Shown here: piece by piece, positions 23,158 to 30,688 of the stretch
How the letters are laid out: every line of letters starts with the position of its first letter
Position numbering within the stretch: position 1 is the stretch's first letter
DNA from: JANXXV01 sp040002435
GTDB taxonomy: Bacteria > Acidobacteriota > Terriglobia > Bryobacterales > Bryobacteraceae
Length of the DNA: 37,258 nt
Reading direction: 5' to 3'
NCBI GenBank assembly: GCA_040002435.1
Contig: JBDUEM010000040.1
Coordinates: 1 to 37,258 of the forward strand
The notes under the pieces: generated by a model
Told to the model about the DNA's origin: nothing
The model's input: the letters and a program-made list of their open reading frames with translations, nothing else
The model's database searches: none
Translations under genes and position numbers: made by a program

Positions 23158-23165
23158 AGCAGCCT

Positions 23166-24632
23166 TTATCGCACCGGCTTTAGCTTGTAGGTGTACGATG
23201 CGAAATCGAAATCGTACTCCGTCATCAGCGGCTTTGCGGGAACGCTCGTCTTCGGCGCGAACTTCGCCAGTTCGGCCTTCACCGCGGCATATTCCGGCTT
23301 CCCGGCCAGGTTCGTGAATTCATTCACGTCTGCTTTCCGGTCGTACAATTCCTCACCGCCGTCGCTGTACAAAATGTACCGCCAGCGCTCACTGATCACT
23401 GCGTGGTTACCGGCCAGATACGTCGAGACCGTCGGATTCCGCTTCGCTTTCGGATCCTTCAGCAAGGGCACCAGGCTCGTGCCCTCCACTTTCAGATTCG
23501 CGGGCAGCCCGCACATCTCCACCAGCGTCGGGTAAAGGTCCAGCAGATTCACCGGCTGCGTTCGCGTCACACCTGCCTTCTGAACACCCGGTCCTGCCAT
23601 GATCATCGGCACATGCGTCGACCGCTGCCACAAAGTGGATTTATGGACGTGCTGCTTCTCACCCAGGTGCCAGCCGTTATCCGACCAGAAAACAAGGATG
23701 GTGTTCTTGGCATAAGCGCTCCGCTCCAGCGCATCGATCACGCGGCCCACAAGCGCATCGGCAAACGAAATGGCCGCCAGGTACGCATGCACAAATTCCT
23801 TCTGCTTCCCCTCTTTGACGATGCGTTCCAATTCATCGCGCCGGAACGCGGCGAACTCTTTCCCGATGGGCGGAACGTCGTCCAGATCGTCCTTGCGCGT
23901 CTCCGGGACTTGAACCTTGTTGTCCGGATACAGATCCCAGTAGCTCTGCGGCGAGTACATCGGAATATGCGGATGCCACATCCCCACCGCCAGAAAAAAC
24001 GGCTTCTCGTGTTTCCGTTTCAGGAAGTCTTCCGCGAAAGTGACGGCCTTCTGATCGCCGTACTGATCCTCGGGCTGTTCCAGCACTCCCCAGTCAAACT
24101 CACCCGGAAATTTGTTCAGACCGTTGTAGGGGTGCCCCTTCGGCGCTGGAATCTTCTTGTTCCACGGATACCAGTCGGCGCGCCGGTACCAGGGATCGTC
24201 GAACTGTTGCAGTTGGAACTCATCCCATTGGTCCGGCGGATTGCAGCCGGCCACGTGATGCAGCACCTTGCCCGCTCCCGCCGCATGATAGCCGTGGCTC
24301 TTGAAATAAGCAGGGATAGTGGCCACGCCCGGCAGTGCCGGACGCCAGTATTGATCGTTGTTGTAAATCCCGCTCGTCGAGGGCCGCAGGCCCGTGAACA
24401 GGGCAGTCCGCGACGGATTGCAAAGCGGCGCAGCGCAGTGCGCGTCGGCGAACAGCGCGCCCCGCCTGGCCAGCTTGTCGATGTTCGGCGTCTGCACTCC
24501 CGGGTATCCCCGCAGGCAGCCCACCCAGTCGTTCATGTCGTCCACGGAAAGGAACAGCACGTTGGGTCGTTCCGCCGCGGCCGCCAGGGAAGTGGCCGCA
24601 AGCGCGCCGCCCATGAATTCTCTACGAGTCAT
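23166..24632 (-). CDS. Sulfatase (iduronate-2-sulfatase-like), Tat-exported
   Basis: A 488-residue type I sulfatase with a twin-arginine signal (MTRREFMGGALAATSLAAAA). The metal-binding LFLSVDDMNDW (D31, D32) is followed by the formylglycine motif CNPSR, with C71 as the residue to be modified. FTGLRPSTSGIYNN after it is characteristic of the iduronate-2-sulfatase-like branch. The later motifs GKVLHH, GMWHPHIP and FWSDNGWHLGEKQHVHKSTL supply the remaining active-site His, Asp and Lys. It should hydrolyse sulfate esters, probably on sugars. It needs a formylglycine-generating enzyme, not seen in this window. It lies back to back with the Ro gene, whose stop is 31 bp upstream of its start. Confidence 0.93.
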   Translation of the reverse strand: MTRREFMGGALAATSLAAAAERPNVLFLSVDDMNDWVGCLRGYPGVQTPNIDKLARRGALFADAHCAAPLCNPSRTALFTGLRPSTSGIYNNDQYWRPALPGVATIPAYFKSHGYHAAGAGKVLHHVAGCNPPDQWDEFQLQQFDDPWYRRADWYPWNKKIPAPKGHPYNGLNKFPGEFDWGVLEQPEDQYGDQKAVTFAEDFLKRKHEKPFFLAVGMWHPHIPMYSPQSYWDLYPDNKVQVPETRKDDLDDVPPIGKEFAAFRRDELERIVKEGKQKEFVHAYLAAISFADALVGRVIDALERSAYAKNTILVFWSDNGWHLGEKQHVHKSTLWQRSTHVPMIMAGPGVQKAGVTRTQPVNLLDLYPTLVEMCGLPANLKVEGTSLVPLLKDPKAKRNPTVSTYLAGNHAVISERWRYILYSDGGEELYDRKADVNEFTNLAGKPEYAAVKAELAKFAPKTSVPAKPLMTEYDFDFASYTYKLKPVR

Positions 24633-24663
24633 GGAGGAATTATGTCACCGCTTAGAGAAACGC

Positions 24664-26151
24664 TCACGCCACGGCTACCGGTCGGTTCATGGTAATGAAC
24701 TGGCGGACCGCGCGCGGCACGGCCGGTTCAAAACCAGCTACGCGCATCACATACTCCGGTACTGCTCCTTCGAAGTCCGTGGCTTCACTGGTCACAATCA
24801 CCAGCTTCGCCGGTATCCCTGTACGTTCGCGGTAGACCTCCAGCGCGTTCAGCGGAACGTGGCTGCTGAAGAACACGAAGGCATCCACGTGCATCTGATT
24901 CTCCGTCGCATGCGCAATGGCGGTCGAAGGATCAGCCGCCTGTGACTCGCTCGTAACCGCCCCCACCACCTGTTGCAGCTTCGCCGTTTTGGTGATGTCC
25001 AGGAAATCCGGCTCCCGATCGAGTAACGCGATATGCGACCGCGAGTCCACGCGGGCAAACTCCATCGCCAGAGTCGCCGCCGCCTGTGCCGCGGGAACGT
25101 GGCTCATTCCGTGGCAGCGCGCGTCCTTCGCCAGAAGGCTGGCGTCAATTCCGAAGAAAATGCGCTGGCCCGTCGATTCCACGTTAGAGAAGGCAAGATG
25201 CAGGGCGTCTTCCAGCGCGCCGGCTACTACGCTCGAAGCCTGCCAGGGGCCTGACCGGTATTTCGCCAGTGCTGACAGCAGCGCCGCCGGCTGCACGTTC
25301 GCCCGCCGGATCCTGCCGCGGTCCACCAGCCGCATCACCACCAGGGCAGTCGCCGCGCTCTGGGGCGCAATCAGCCCCGCCTCCGTCATGTGTCCCAGGT
25401 TGCGCACCATCGCCATATAAGGGATGGAACCAAGAAGGGCTTCCCACACGGCGGCGGATTTGCGGCACAACGGCGGAATCGTGTCATGCGTCATCTGGAA
25501 GTCTTCCACCAGGCGGACCATCTCGATCTCGTCCGTTGTCTTCTTCAATTGTTCGAAAGCGTAGATCTGGCGCAGATTTCCGCTGGCGATATTCGGTGTG
25601 GCCAGATGCCCCAGCTCCCCTTCCACCGCCCACTGGAAAAGCGCATTATGCTCCGGCGTGGGCGGCTTGGGATGCGAAAGCCGCAACAGATCCCTATGCG
25701 ACCAGCCTTTGCGGTGCCGGTGCTTCAGAATCTGCGTCGCCAGCTCCTGAATCGGCTTCGAGGTATACCAGTCGGCTACTGCCGATCGAAGTCCACGGCC
25801 CCAGCCGCGAAGCGTTCCCACGTAGGCGGCGTATTTGCAAAGTTGTGCGCCGGAGCGGGCTACTCTCGGAAGCGCGTGTAGCGCCGCGGCGTTGGTTTCC
25901 GGACTGGCGAACTGCGGACTGGAGGCCAGCGCCAGCGCGTAAAGAGCCGCGTCCGGGGATAGCGCCTTGCCGCCTTCGGCTACCTGCTCAATCAGGCGCA
26001 CCGCCGCCGGGCCGTCCGTGCGCAACGCTTCCCTCACGGGTCCGCAGGCGTCGGCATGAAAGGCATACTGGGATGCCCGGTAGGCGCCGGGGTCACCCCC
26101 GAGGATGAGAAATGTTTCCAACCTAAACATATTATTGCTTGTCCCAACCAT
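24664..26151 (-). CDS. rsr: Ro60-like TROVE domain protein
   Basis: The ATG at 26151 gives 495 residues; ATGs at 26223 and 26130 are alternatives. TROVE features are clear: FRLETFLILGGDPGAYRASQ, GWGRGLRSAVADWYTSK (residues 116-132), KGWSHRDLLRLSHPKPP, MVRNLGHMTEAGLI. Ro proteins are ring-shaped RNA-binding proteins that hold Y RNAs and misfolded RNAs, and in bacteria pair with exonucleases such as PNPase. The C-terminal von Willebrand A domain is present, but its metal site is eroded: the DxSxS motif reads DASLL (from D336), the conserved Thr position reads AADPS, and the later Asp is replaced in FFSSHV. The N-terminus lacks the extension typical of Ro. The upstream gene-free interval could encode a partner RNA. 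The gene symbol follows the bacterial Ro name. Confidence 0.88.
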   Translation of the reverse strand: MVGTSNNMFRLETFLILGGDPGAYRASQYAFHADACGPVREALRTDGPAAVRLIEQVAEGGKALSPDAALYALALASSPQFASPETNAAALHALPRVARSGAQLCKYAAYVGTLRGWGRGLRSAVADWYTSKPIQELATQILKHRHRKGWSHRDLLRLSHPKPPTPEHNALFQWAVEGELGHLATPNIASGNLRQIYAFEQLKKTTDEIEMVRLVEDFQMTHDTIPPLCRKSAAVWEALLGSIPYMAMVRNLGHMTEAGLIAPQSAATALVVMRLVDRGRIRRANVQPAALLSALAKYRSGPWQASSVVAGALEDALHLAFSNVESTGQRIFFGIDASLLAKDARCHGMSHVPAAQAAATLAMEFARVDSRSHIALLDREPDFLDITKTAKLQQVVGAVTSESQAADPSTAIAHATENQMHVDAFVFFSSHVPLNALEVYRERTGIPAKLVIVTSEATDFEGAVPEYVMRVAGFEPAVPRAVRQFITMNRPVAVA

Positions 26152-26559
26152 ACTCAAAAGCTGTTTCCTTGCATTGAAATTGGTGCGGATAAAAAACGGA
26201 AGCCGAAAGCACATACGCGTCAACCGCGCAATCTTCCTACGACCCGCACACTGAAATGAATTGTTGAAGAATCAACTACAGAACAACACTGCTTACTGAA
26301 CGCTACTCAAAGAGGTCCGAATGCGAAGACATGTGGATGGCAGCGTCTGGTGCTGATAACTGCGTTACGGGTAAATCAACGGGTGTTGTCAATCGGCTGC
26401 CTCCTTGTGAAGATGTTTGGGAATTTATCAATCATAGCACAGCGACCGCTATCGTGCCATGAAATTGACATTAAGAAATGATTAAACCCTGGGCAAGCCG
26501 CTGCCCCGCTATGCGTGCCGAATCCGTTGCCCAACTCCTTAGGAGGCGGTTACGATGGC
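26152..26559. other. Gene-free interval upstream of Ro gene
   Basis: About 400 bp with no credible reading frame, AT-richer than its surroundings. It holds the potentially structured segment at 26314-26430 and a small perfect hairpin GGGCA-AGCCGC-TGCCC at 26491-26506. A promoter for the Ro gene must lie here on the minus strand. The best -35 candidate there (TTGACA, 26387-26392) has no matching -10. Confidence 0.6.
26314..26430 (+). other. Candidate structured RNA next to Ro gene
   Basis: On the plus strand 26330-26344 pairs with 26396-26409. GGCAGC/GCTGCC, then GGA/TCC across a bulged T, then a C-A-T-G end with two G-U pairs form a stem of about 13 pairs. Inside it CAACGGGTGTTG (26377-26388) makes a perfect 4-bp hairpin. 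GGTCCGA at 26314-26320, just outside, resembles the conserved 5' strand of the Ro-binding stem of Y RNAs. The G-U pairs favour transcription from plus, that is divergent from the Ro gene, which is unusual. The matching 3' strand (UUGACC-like) was not found, so Y RNA identity is a guess. Confidence 0.25.
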
Positions 26560-26784
26560 ACTCGTATGCAAGGGTGGAATTTCGCACGAGGCTATGCGTG
26601 CCTTTGGAAGCATATGGCCGCGCCCCCGCAGGCTCCTGATTTTGTGCAGTTGTTTGTGGCCGTCGGCGATGTAAAGTCCTCCGTGGCCCATGCGGTTCCG
26701 CCGACTCTGCTGCCGGAAGGCGACGAGATGGTCGTGATGCACGATCCGTCCGGAATGTCCTTCGCCGTTTGGCGCCGCGACTGA
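26560..26784 (+). pseudogene. VOC (glyoxalase-like) family remnant
   Basis: The last part reads FVQLFVAVGDVKSSVAHAVP, then PTLLPEGDEMVVMHDPSGMS, then FAVWRRD. This is the C-terminal half of a vicinal oxygen chelate domain protein. About fifteen residues normally between the AVxDV helix and the PPT turn are missing, and no N-terminal half can be read upstream; the preceding residues are not family-like. It therefore looks like a decayed fragment, although the frame is open. It ends 8 bp before the next open frame. Confidence 0.5.
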
Positions 26785-26944
26785 CGGCATCATGACGAAA
26801 CGATTGCTCCGCCCGCCGGCTTTCGGAGATGCAAAAAATTTTGGCCGTGTTTTTCCAAAAATAACGCTTATAGGGATAGCGGACGCATTGGCGCGAGGAA
26901 GTGTTATGATTCCGACATTAACAGCAACTTCGGAGGCCCGTCTC

Positions 26945-27268
26945 GTGAGTGGCGTTATTGGTCAGAAGGCCAGCTTGGGACAAGGTAAGGGTCCGGATGT
27001 CGACTTGATCGTCACCGGCACCGGTACCTACGCGACCTACGAAACCCTCGACGGGTTTCCAGCCATTTACGACGATTTCCTTGAATTGTTTTGCTATGCC
27101 CGCGTAGTCAGCGGAGCATACGAATCCACCGCTGTACCACTCAGGTCCCCGCCCCCTCCCGACGTCGAGCGCCATTCGAAGGAATCGGACTCGGTTCGGG
27201 CGCTGAAAATAGCCAGGCGGCGGTCTGAATTGGATCGGCGCGCCCGTCCATCCGGCGCAAAGGAGTAG
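26945..27268 (+). CDS. Stand-alone paralogue of the M6 protease N-terminal domain
   Basis: The start is GTG at 26945, with GGAGG 8 nt upstream, giving 107 residues. This start makes it align end to end with the beginning of the next gene product: both have S-(G/A)-(V/I)-(I/F)-G-x3-SL-x-Q, DVxL, YAxYExLDGFxAIYD, then CYxR with a Gly-Ala-(Y/F) and PPP-H repeats. It thus duplicates the N-terminal 80 or so residues of the metalloprotease. It has no signal peptide and no known domain that I recognise. It stops 4 bp before the protease ATG, so the two are co-translated. It may be an inhibitor or folding partner of the protease, or a leftover of a tandem duplication. Confidence 0.7.
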   Translation: MSGVIGQKASLGQGKGPDVDLIVTGTGTYATYETLDGFPAIYDDFLELFCYARVVSGAYESTAVPLRSPPPPDVERHSKESDSVRALKIARRRSELDRRARPSGAKE

Positions 27269-27272
27269 TTCC

Positions 27273-29204
27273 ATGAGCGCAATCTTCGGCGAAATTCTAA
27301 GCTTGGCCCAGCAAAACGGCGGCGACGTCGAACTCAAGGTCTTCGGCGACGAGCATTACGCGCGCTATGAAAACCTGGACGGATTCACTGCGATATACGA
27401 TCAGGAATTGGGCCTGTATTGCTACGTCCGGCTGGCTGCCGGAGCGTTCCGTTCCACCGGCGTAGCCATCACCCAGCCTCCGCCGGTCGGTCTTGCCCGC
27501 CATTTGCAGGAGACGGCCCCGGTAATCGCGGCGAAATCCCAGGCGCGGCGCATCCGCCGTACCGCCATAACGGGCGGCCGCATGGACGAAGGCATCGTTC
27601 GTGTTTTCGGCCCCAACCAGGGCCTGCTCGAAGGCCGCGTGCTCTCCAAGGGCGCCATCAAGGGCCTCACCATCATGGTGAACTTCCAGGACGTCACCAG
27701 CACCGTGACACGCGCCGACGTGGACGAGATGCTGAACGGCGCGGACTACACGCGCAATGGGAATATCTGTTCGGCGCGCGAGTATTACCGCCGCGTTTCC
27801 TCGGGACAGCTCGATTACACAAACGTTGTCGTCGGACCATATCAGCTCAGCCGCAATCGTCAGTTCTATGTCAATAACCTTCTCGTGGAGGAGGCGCTCA
27901 ATCTTGCCGTAGCCGACGGGCTCAATCTCAAACAGTTCGATTCGCAGAACCAGAATATTGTAGATGCGCTCAACATCCTCTATGCCGGCCAGACCCAGTA
28001 CACCGGAGATCTGTGGCCGCACAATTCCCACATCGCATTACAGGTGGGCGCCGTGCACACCGATCTGTATCTGCTGACGAGCCTGGGCCGGACTGCGGCG
28101 GATTTGAGCATCGGAACGTTCTGCCACGAGAATGGACACCTGTTGTGCCGCTTCCCGGACATGTACGATTACGGCGAGCGCGATGACGACTCCGCGCCCA
28201 GTGCCGGCATCGGCACCTATTGCCTGATGGGTTCCGGTAACCACCTGGATTTCGGCCGCAGTCCCTCGCCGGTTTGTGCCTATCTGCGCGATCTGGCGGG
28301 CTGGTGCGACGCCGAAATCGACCTCAATACCGCCGGAACATACCAGGCGAAACACGGCGATTACAACACCGTGCTCAAGTACCGCAGCGCAAAGCCGAAC
28401 GAGTATTTCCTCGTCGAAAACCGCTCGAAGATGGATCTGGACCGGGGCGCCGTCGGCAGCGGCCTCGCCGTCTATCATTGCGACATTCTCGGTTCCAATG
28501 AACTGCAGCAGGGAACTGCCGCGAAGCACTACCAATGCGCCTTGCTGCAGGCCGACGGGCATCGCGACCTGGAAATGAACGTGAACCAGGGGGATGGCTC
28601 GGACCTCTACGGCGCCACGCAGGGCGTCGCCCTCTCGGCGGAATCGTCGCCGAATTCACGGGAATGGGACGGCCGCGACTCCGGTTTGGTGATCGCCGAC
28701 ATCGGAATCCCAGGAGCCTCCATCTCGTTTTCCGCGGGACAGGCGGTCCCGGCACAATCGGTGTCGGGGGAAGCCAGTCCCATGCTGGCAATTCCCGATA
28801 ACACTGCCGCCGGCATCGCCAGCACAATCACGATCAGCGAATCCGGTTCCGTTCAACGCATTAAGGTAACCGTCGATATCGCACATTCCTACATCGGGGA
28901 CTTACGTGTGACCCTGACTTCCCCCGGAGGCCGCCGGGCCGTTTTGCATGCGCAGCTTGGAGGTTCGCGGGACAACTTGATTGCTACCTACGACTCCGCT
29001 TCGCCCGGTGAGCTGGCCGGCATGATTGGTCAGCCGATGAAAGGAGACTGGGTTCTCAACGTGGCCGATAGGGCTCGGCAGGACGTGGGAACCCTCCGCC
29101 GTTGGAGCATTGAATTGACTACCGTGGCCGCGGGCTCGGTGATGTCCGGCACAGCTAGTAGAGCCGCTTCAGCCGGAAGGTCTGCTTCGGATTCGTCTTC
29201 GTAA
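27273..29204 (+). CDS. M6-like metalloprotease with P-domain
   Basis: A 643-residue protein with AAGGAG 8 nt before the ATG. Residues 1-80 are the domain shared with the preceding gene. The catalytic region has HENGH (H285, E286, H289) and D296, the HExxHxxxxxxD zinc pattern of M6 (immune inhibitor A-like) peptidases, then TYCLMGSGNH in place of the family's met-turn LMSGG. SAREYYRRVSSGQLDYTNVV is typical of M6 catalytic domains. Residues 505-617 form a proprotein-convertase P-domain (IPDNTAAGIASTITISESGS, then HSYIGDLRVTLTSPGG). M6 proteases are normally secreted, but no signal peptide is visible at any plausible start, which is odd. The last 50 bp overlap the opposing small gene. Confidence 0.85.
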   Translation: MSAIFGEILSLAQQNGGDVELKVFGDEHYARYENLDGFTAIYDQELGLYCYVRLAAGAFRSTGVAITQPPPVGLARHLQETAPVIAAKSQARRIRRTAITGGRMDEGIVRVFGPNQGLLEGRVLSKGAIKGLTIMVNFQDVTSTVTRADVDEMLNGADYTRNGNICSAREYYRRVSSGQLDYTNVVVGPYQLSRNRQFYVNNLLVEEALNLAVADGLNLKQFDSQNQNIVDALNILYAGQTQYTGDLWPHNSHIALQVGAVHTDLYLLTSLGRTAADLSIGTFCHENGHLLCRFPDMYDYGERDDDSAPSAGIGTYCLMGSGNHLDFGRSPSPVCAYLRDLAGWCDAEIDLNTAGTYQAKHGDYNTVLKYRSAKPNEYFLVENRSKMDLDRGAVGSGLAVYHCDILGSNELQQGTAAKHYQCALLQADGHRDLEMNVNQGDGSDLYGATQGVALSAESSPNSREWDGRDSGLVIADIGIPGASISFSAGQAVPAQSVSGEASPMLAIPDNTAAGIASTITISESGSVQRIKVTVDIAHSYIGDLRVTLTSPGGRRAVLHAQLGGSRDNLIATYDSASPGELAGMIGQPMKGDWVLNVADRARQDVGTLRRWSIELTTVAAGSVMSGTASRAASAGRSASDSSS

Positions 29205-29571
29205 CGAAGGTTCCGCCGTTGCCCGCCGTGAAGGCGCCATCGCGGTCCCGCGTCAACTCCAGGGCCCCGTCTTTCAGACCGCCGGTAAAACGGAGCTTGG
29301 TCGTATTGATCTCGTTTCCGTTCTGCTGGGCGGTGGCCACCACAACGAAGGTAATGAGGTCGCCGGAAACGCGTGCCTCCGAGATGGGACTGCTCTGGTA
29401 GTCCCCGTACAACTTCCCGGTCACCGCACTGCCGTTCTGCACAATCTTGAACGCGACATCCTGAAAAGCGTTGTCTCGCCCCGTCGGAATTTGGCCCACC
29501 CAGATTCCCGAAAAATCCGCCGCGCCCAGTGTCAGGCAGCACAGCAGTCCGGCAAAGAAAAGTCTACGCAT
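29155..29571 (-). CDS. Small secreted protein of unknown function
   Basis: The start at 29571 (MRRLFFAGLLCCLTLGAADF) gives a signal peptide and a 138-residue product; 83 in-frame upstream codons are opposite the TPR gene and are rejected. The mature part contains FSGIWVGQIPTGRDNAFQDV, then GKLYGDYQSSPISEARVSGD. It appears to be a small beta-barrel-like domain of a type common in Solibacter-like genomes. The function is unknown. It overlaps the metalloprotease tail by 50 bp and starts only 14 bp from the divergent TPR gene, so promoter elements must lie inside genes. Confidence 0.8.
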   Translation of the reverse strand: MRRLFFAGLLCCLTLGAADFSGIWVGQIPTGRDNAFQDVAFKIVQNGSAVTGKLYGDYQSSPISEARVSGDLITFVVVATAQQNGNEINTTKLRFTGGLKDGALELTRDRDGAFTAGNGGTFVTKTNPKQTFRLKRLY

Positions 29572-29584
29572 CTCTCTTCTGCTA

Positions 29585-30688
29585 GTGTATCGTTTGGAAC
29601 TCCCCTCCACAATCCCCGGACGGCGGTCCCCCTGGACCGCTGCCGGCGCCCTCGCCGGCCTCCTGCTAATCTCATCAACCACGATCTGGGCACAGGTCTC
29701 CGCCGAGCAACTGGTAGCGGCAGGCAAACTAGAAGAAGCCATCCGCATATACAAGGATCTGGCCAAAGCAGACCCTGCAAATCCCAACTTGCTACTGAAT
29801 CTATCCATCACAGAATACAAATCAAAGCATTATCACGAAGCGGCAACCCACGCTGCAGCCGCACTCAAGCTGCAGCCGGACCTCCTGCCGGCACAACTCT
29901 TCCTGGGCGCCAGCCATCTGGAACTGGGCGAATTCGCGAGAGCCATCCAACCTCTCGAACAAGTCATCGCCGCAAACCCCCGCGAACGAAACGCCAGACT
30001 AATGCTAGGCGAGGCATTGCTCGAAGACGGCAAACCAGAAAAAGCCATTCCCCACCTGACGGCCGCAACGGCACTCCTGCCAATGAATCCCCGCGCCTGG
30101 TACGCCTTAGCCCGCGCGCACGAAGCTCTAAGCGAAACCCAAGCCGCTTCGGAAGCCTGGAAGAACTTATCCGCCCTCCCACCATCGGTAGAATCGCATT
30201 TGCACGCGGCGCAAGTTCACGATGCGGCACAGCGCTGGCGCGAGTCCGTAGTGGAATGGAACGCCGCCCTCACACTGGCGCCGGACAACCGCGCCGCCCG
30301 CACGGGGCTGGCCTGGGCGCTATTCCGCGCAAGGGACCACGCCGGCGCAATGGCCGCCCTGAAGCCGCTGCTCGCCTCAAAAACCGCCGGCGTCCAATTC
30401 CTCTACGGTGCATCCCTGCTGAACCTGCAGCAGCCAGACGCCGCCATCCCGTACCTGCGCGCCGCGATTGCCGCGGATCCGGCGTTCCTGCCCGCCCGCG
30501 CCGCCCTCGGGCAGGCCCTGTTGCAAACAGGCAAACCCGCCGAAGCAATCCCTCTCCTCAGCGCTGCCGCCCCAACCGATACCGACGGCAACATTCACTT
30601 CCAGCTATTCCGCGCCTATCAACTCACGCACCGGGACGCCGAGGCTCGCCAGGCGCTGGCAGGCTATCAGCGGATTCGCGCACACTGA
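29585..30688 (+). CDS. TPR-repeat protein, exported or membrane-anchored
   Basis: About 367 residues from the GTG at 29585; a TTG at 29594 is an alternative, and the upstream in-frame ATG at 29471 lies inside the opposite gene. An N-terminal hydrophobic stretch TAAGALAGLLLISSTTIWAQ serves as signal peptide or anchor. Some nine tetratricopeptide repeats follow, for example GKLEEAIRIYKDLAKADPAN, RNARLMLGEALLEDGKPEKA and PARAALGQALLQTGKPAEAI. TPRs mediate protein interactions; the partner is unknown. The first part of the gene has unusually many A and T at third positions compared with neighbours. It ends overlapping the FG-GAP gene on the other strand by 65 bp. Confidence 0.8.
   Translation: MYRLELPSTIPGRRSPWTAAGALAGLLLISSTTIWAQVSAEQLVAAGKLEEAIRIYKDLAKADPANPNLLLNLSITEYKSKHYHEAATHAAAALKLQPDLLPAQLFLGASHLELGEFARAIQPLEQVIAANPRERNARLMLGEALLEDGKPEKAIPHLTAATALLPMNPRAWYALARAHEALSETQAASEAWKNLSALPPSVESHLHAAQVHDAAQRWRESVVEWNAALTLAPDNRAARTGLAWALFRARDHAGAMAALKPLLASKTAGVQFLYGASLLNLQQPDAAIPYLRAAIAADPAFLPARAALGQALLQTGKPAEAIPLLSAAAPTDTDGNIHFQLFRAYQLTHRDAEARQALAGYQRIRAH

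Noticed and set aside
23403..24695. A 430-codon open frame on plus opposite the sulfatase.
   Set aside because: The sulfatase has all catalytic motifs on minus; this frame has none and is a shadow.
26364..26392. TTGACA on minus considered as the Ro promoter.
   Set aside because: At 16-18 bp the -10 candidates (CGTAAC and neighbours) match only three of six positions.
26330..26409. The folded segment considered as a tRNA.
   Set aside because: No TTC-containing T loop, no proper 7-bp acceptor with CCA position and no anticodon arm could be placed.
29471..29584. An upstream ATG extending the TPR protein by 38 codons.
   Set aside because: It would run antisense through the signal-peptide region of the opposite secreted-protein gene and place its own signal sequence too far inside.
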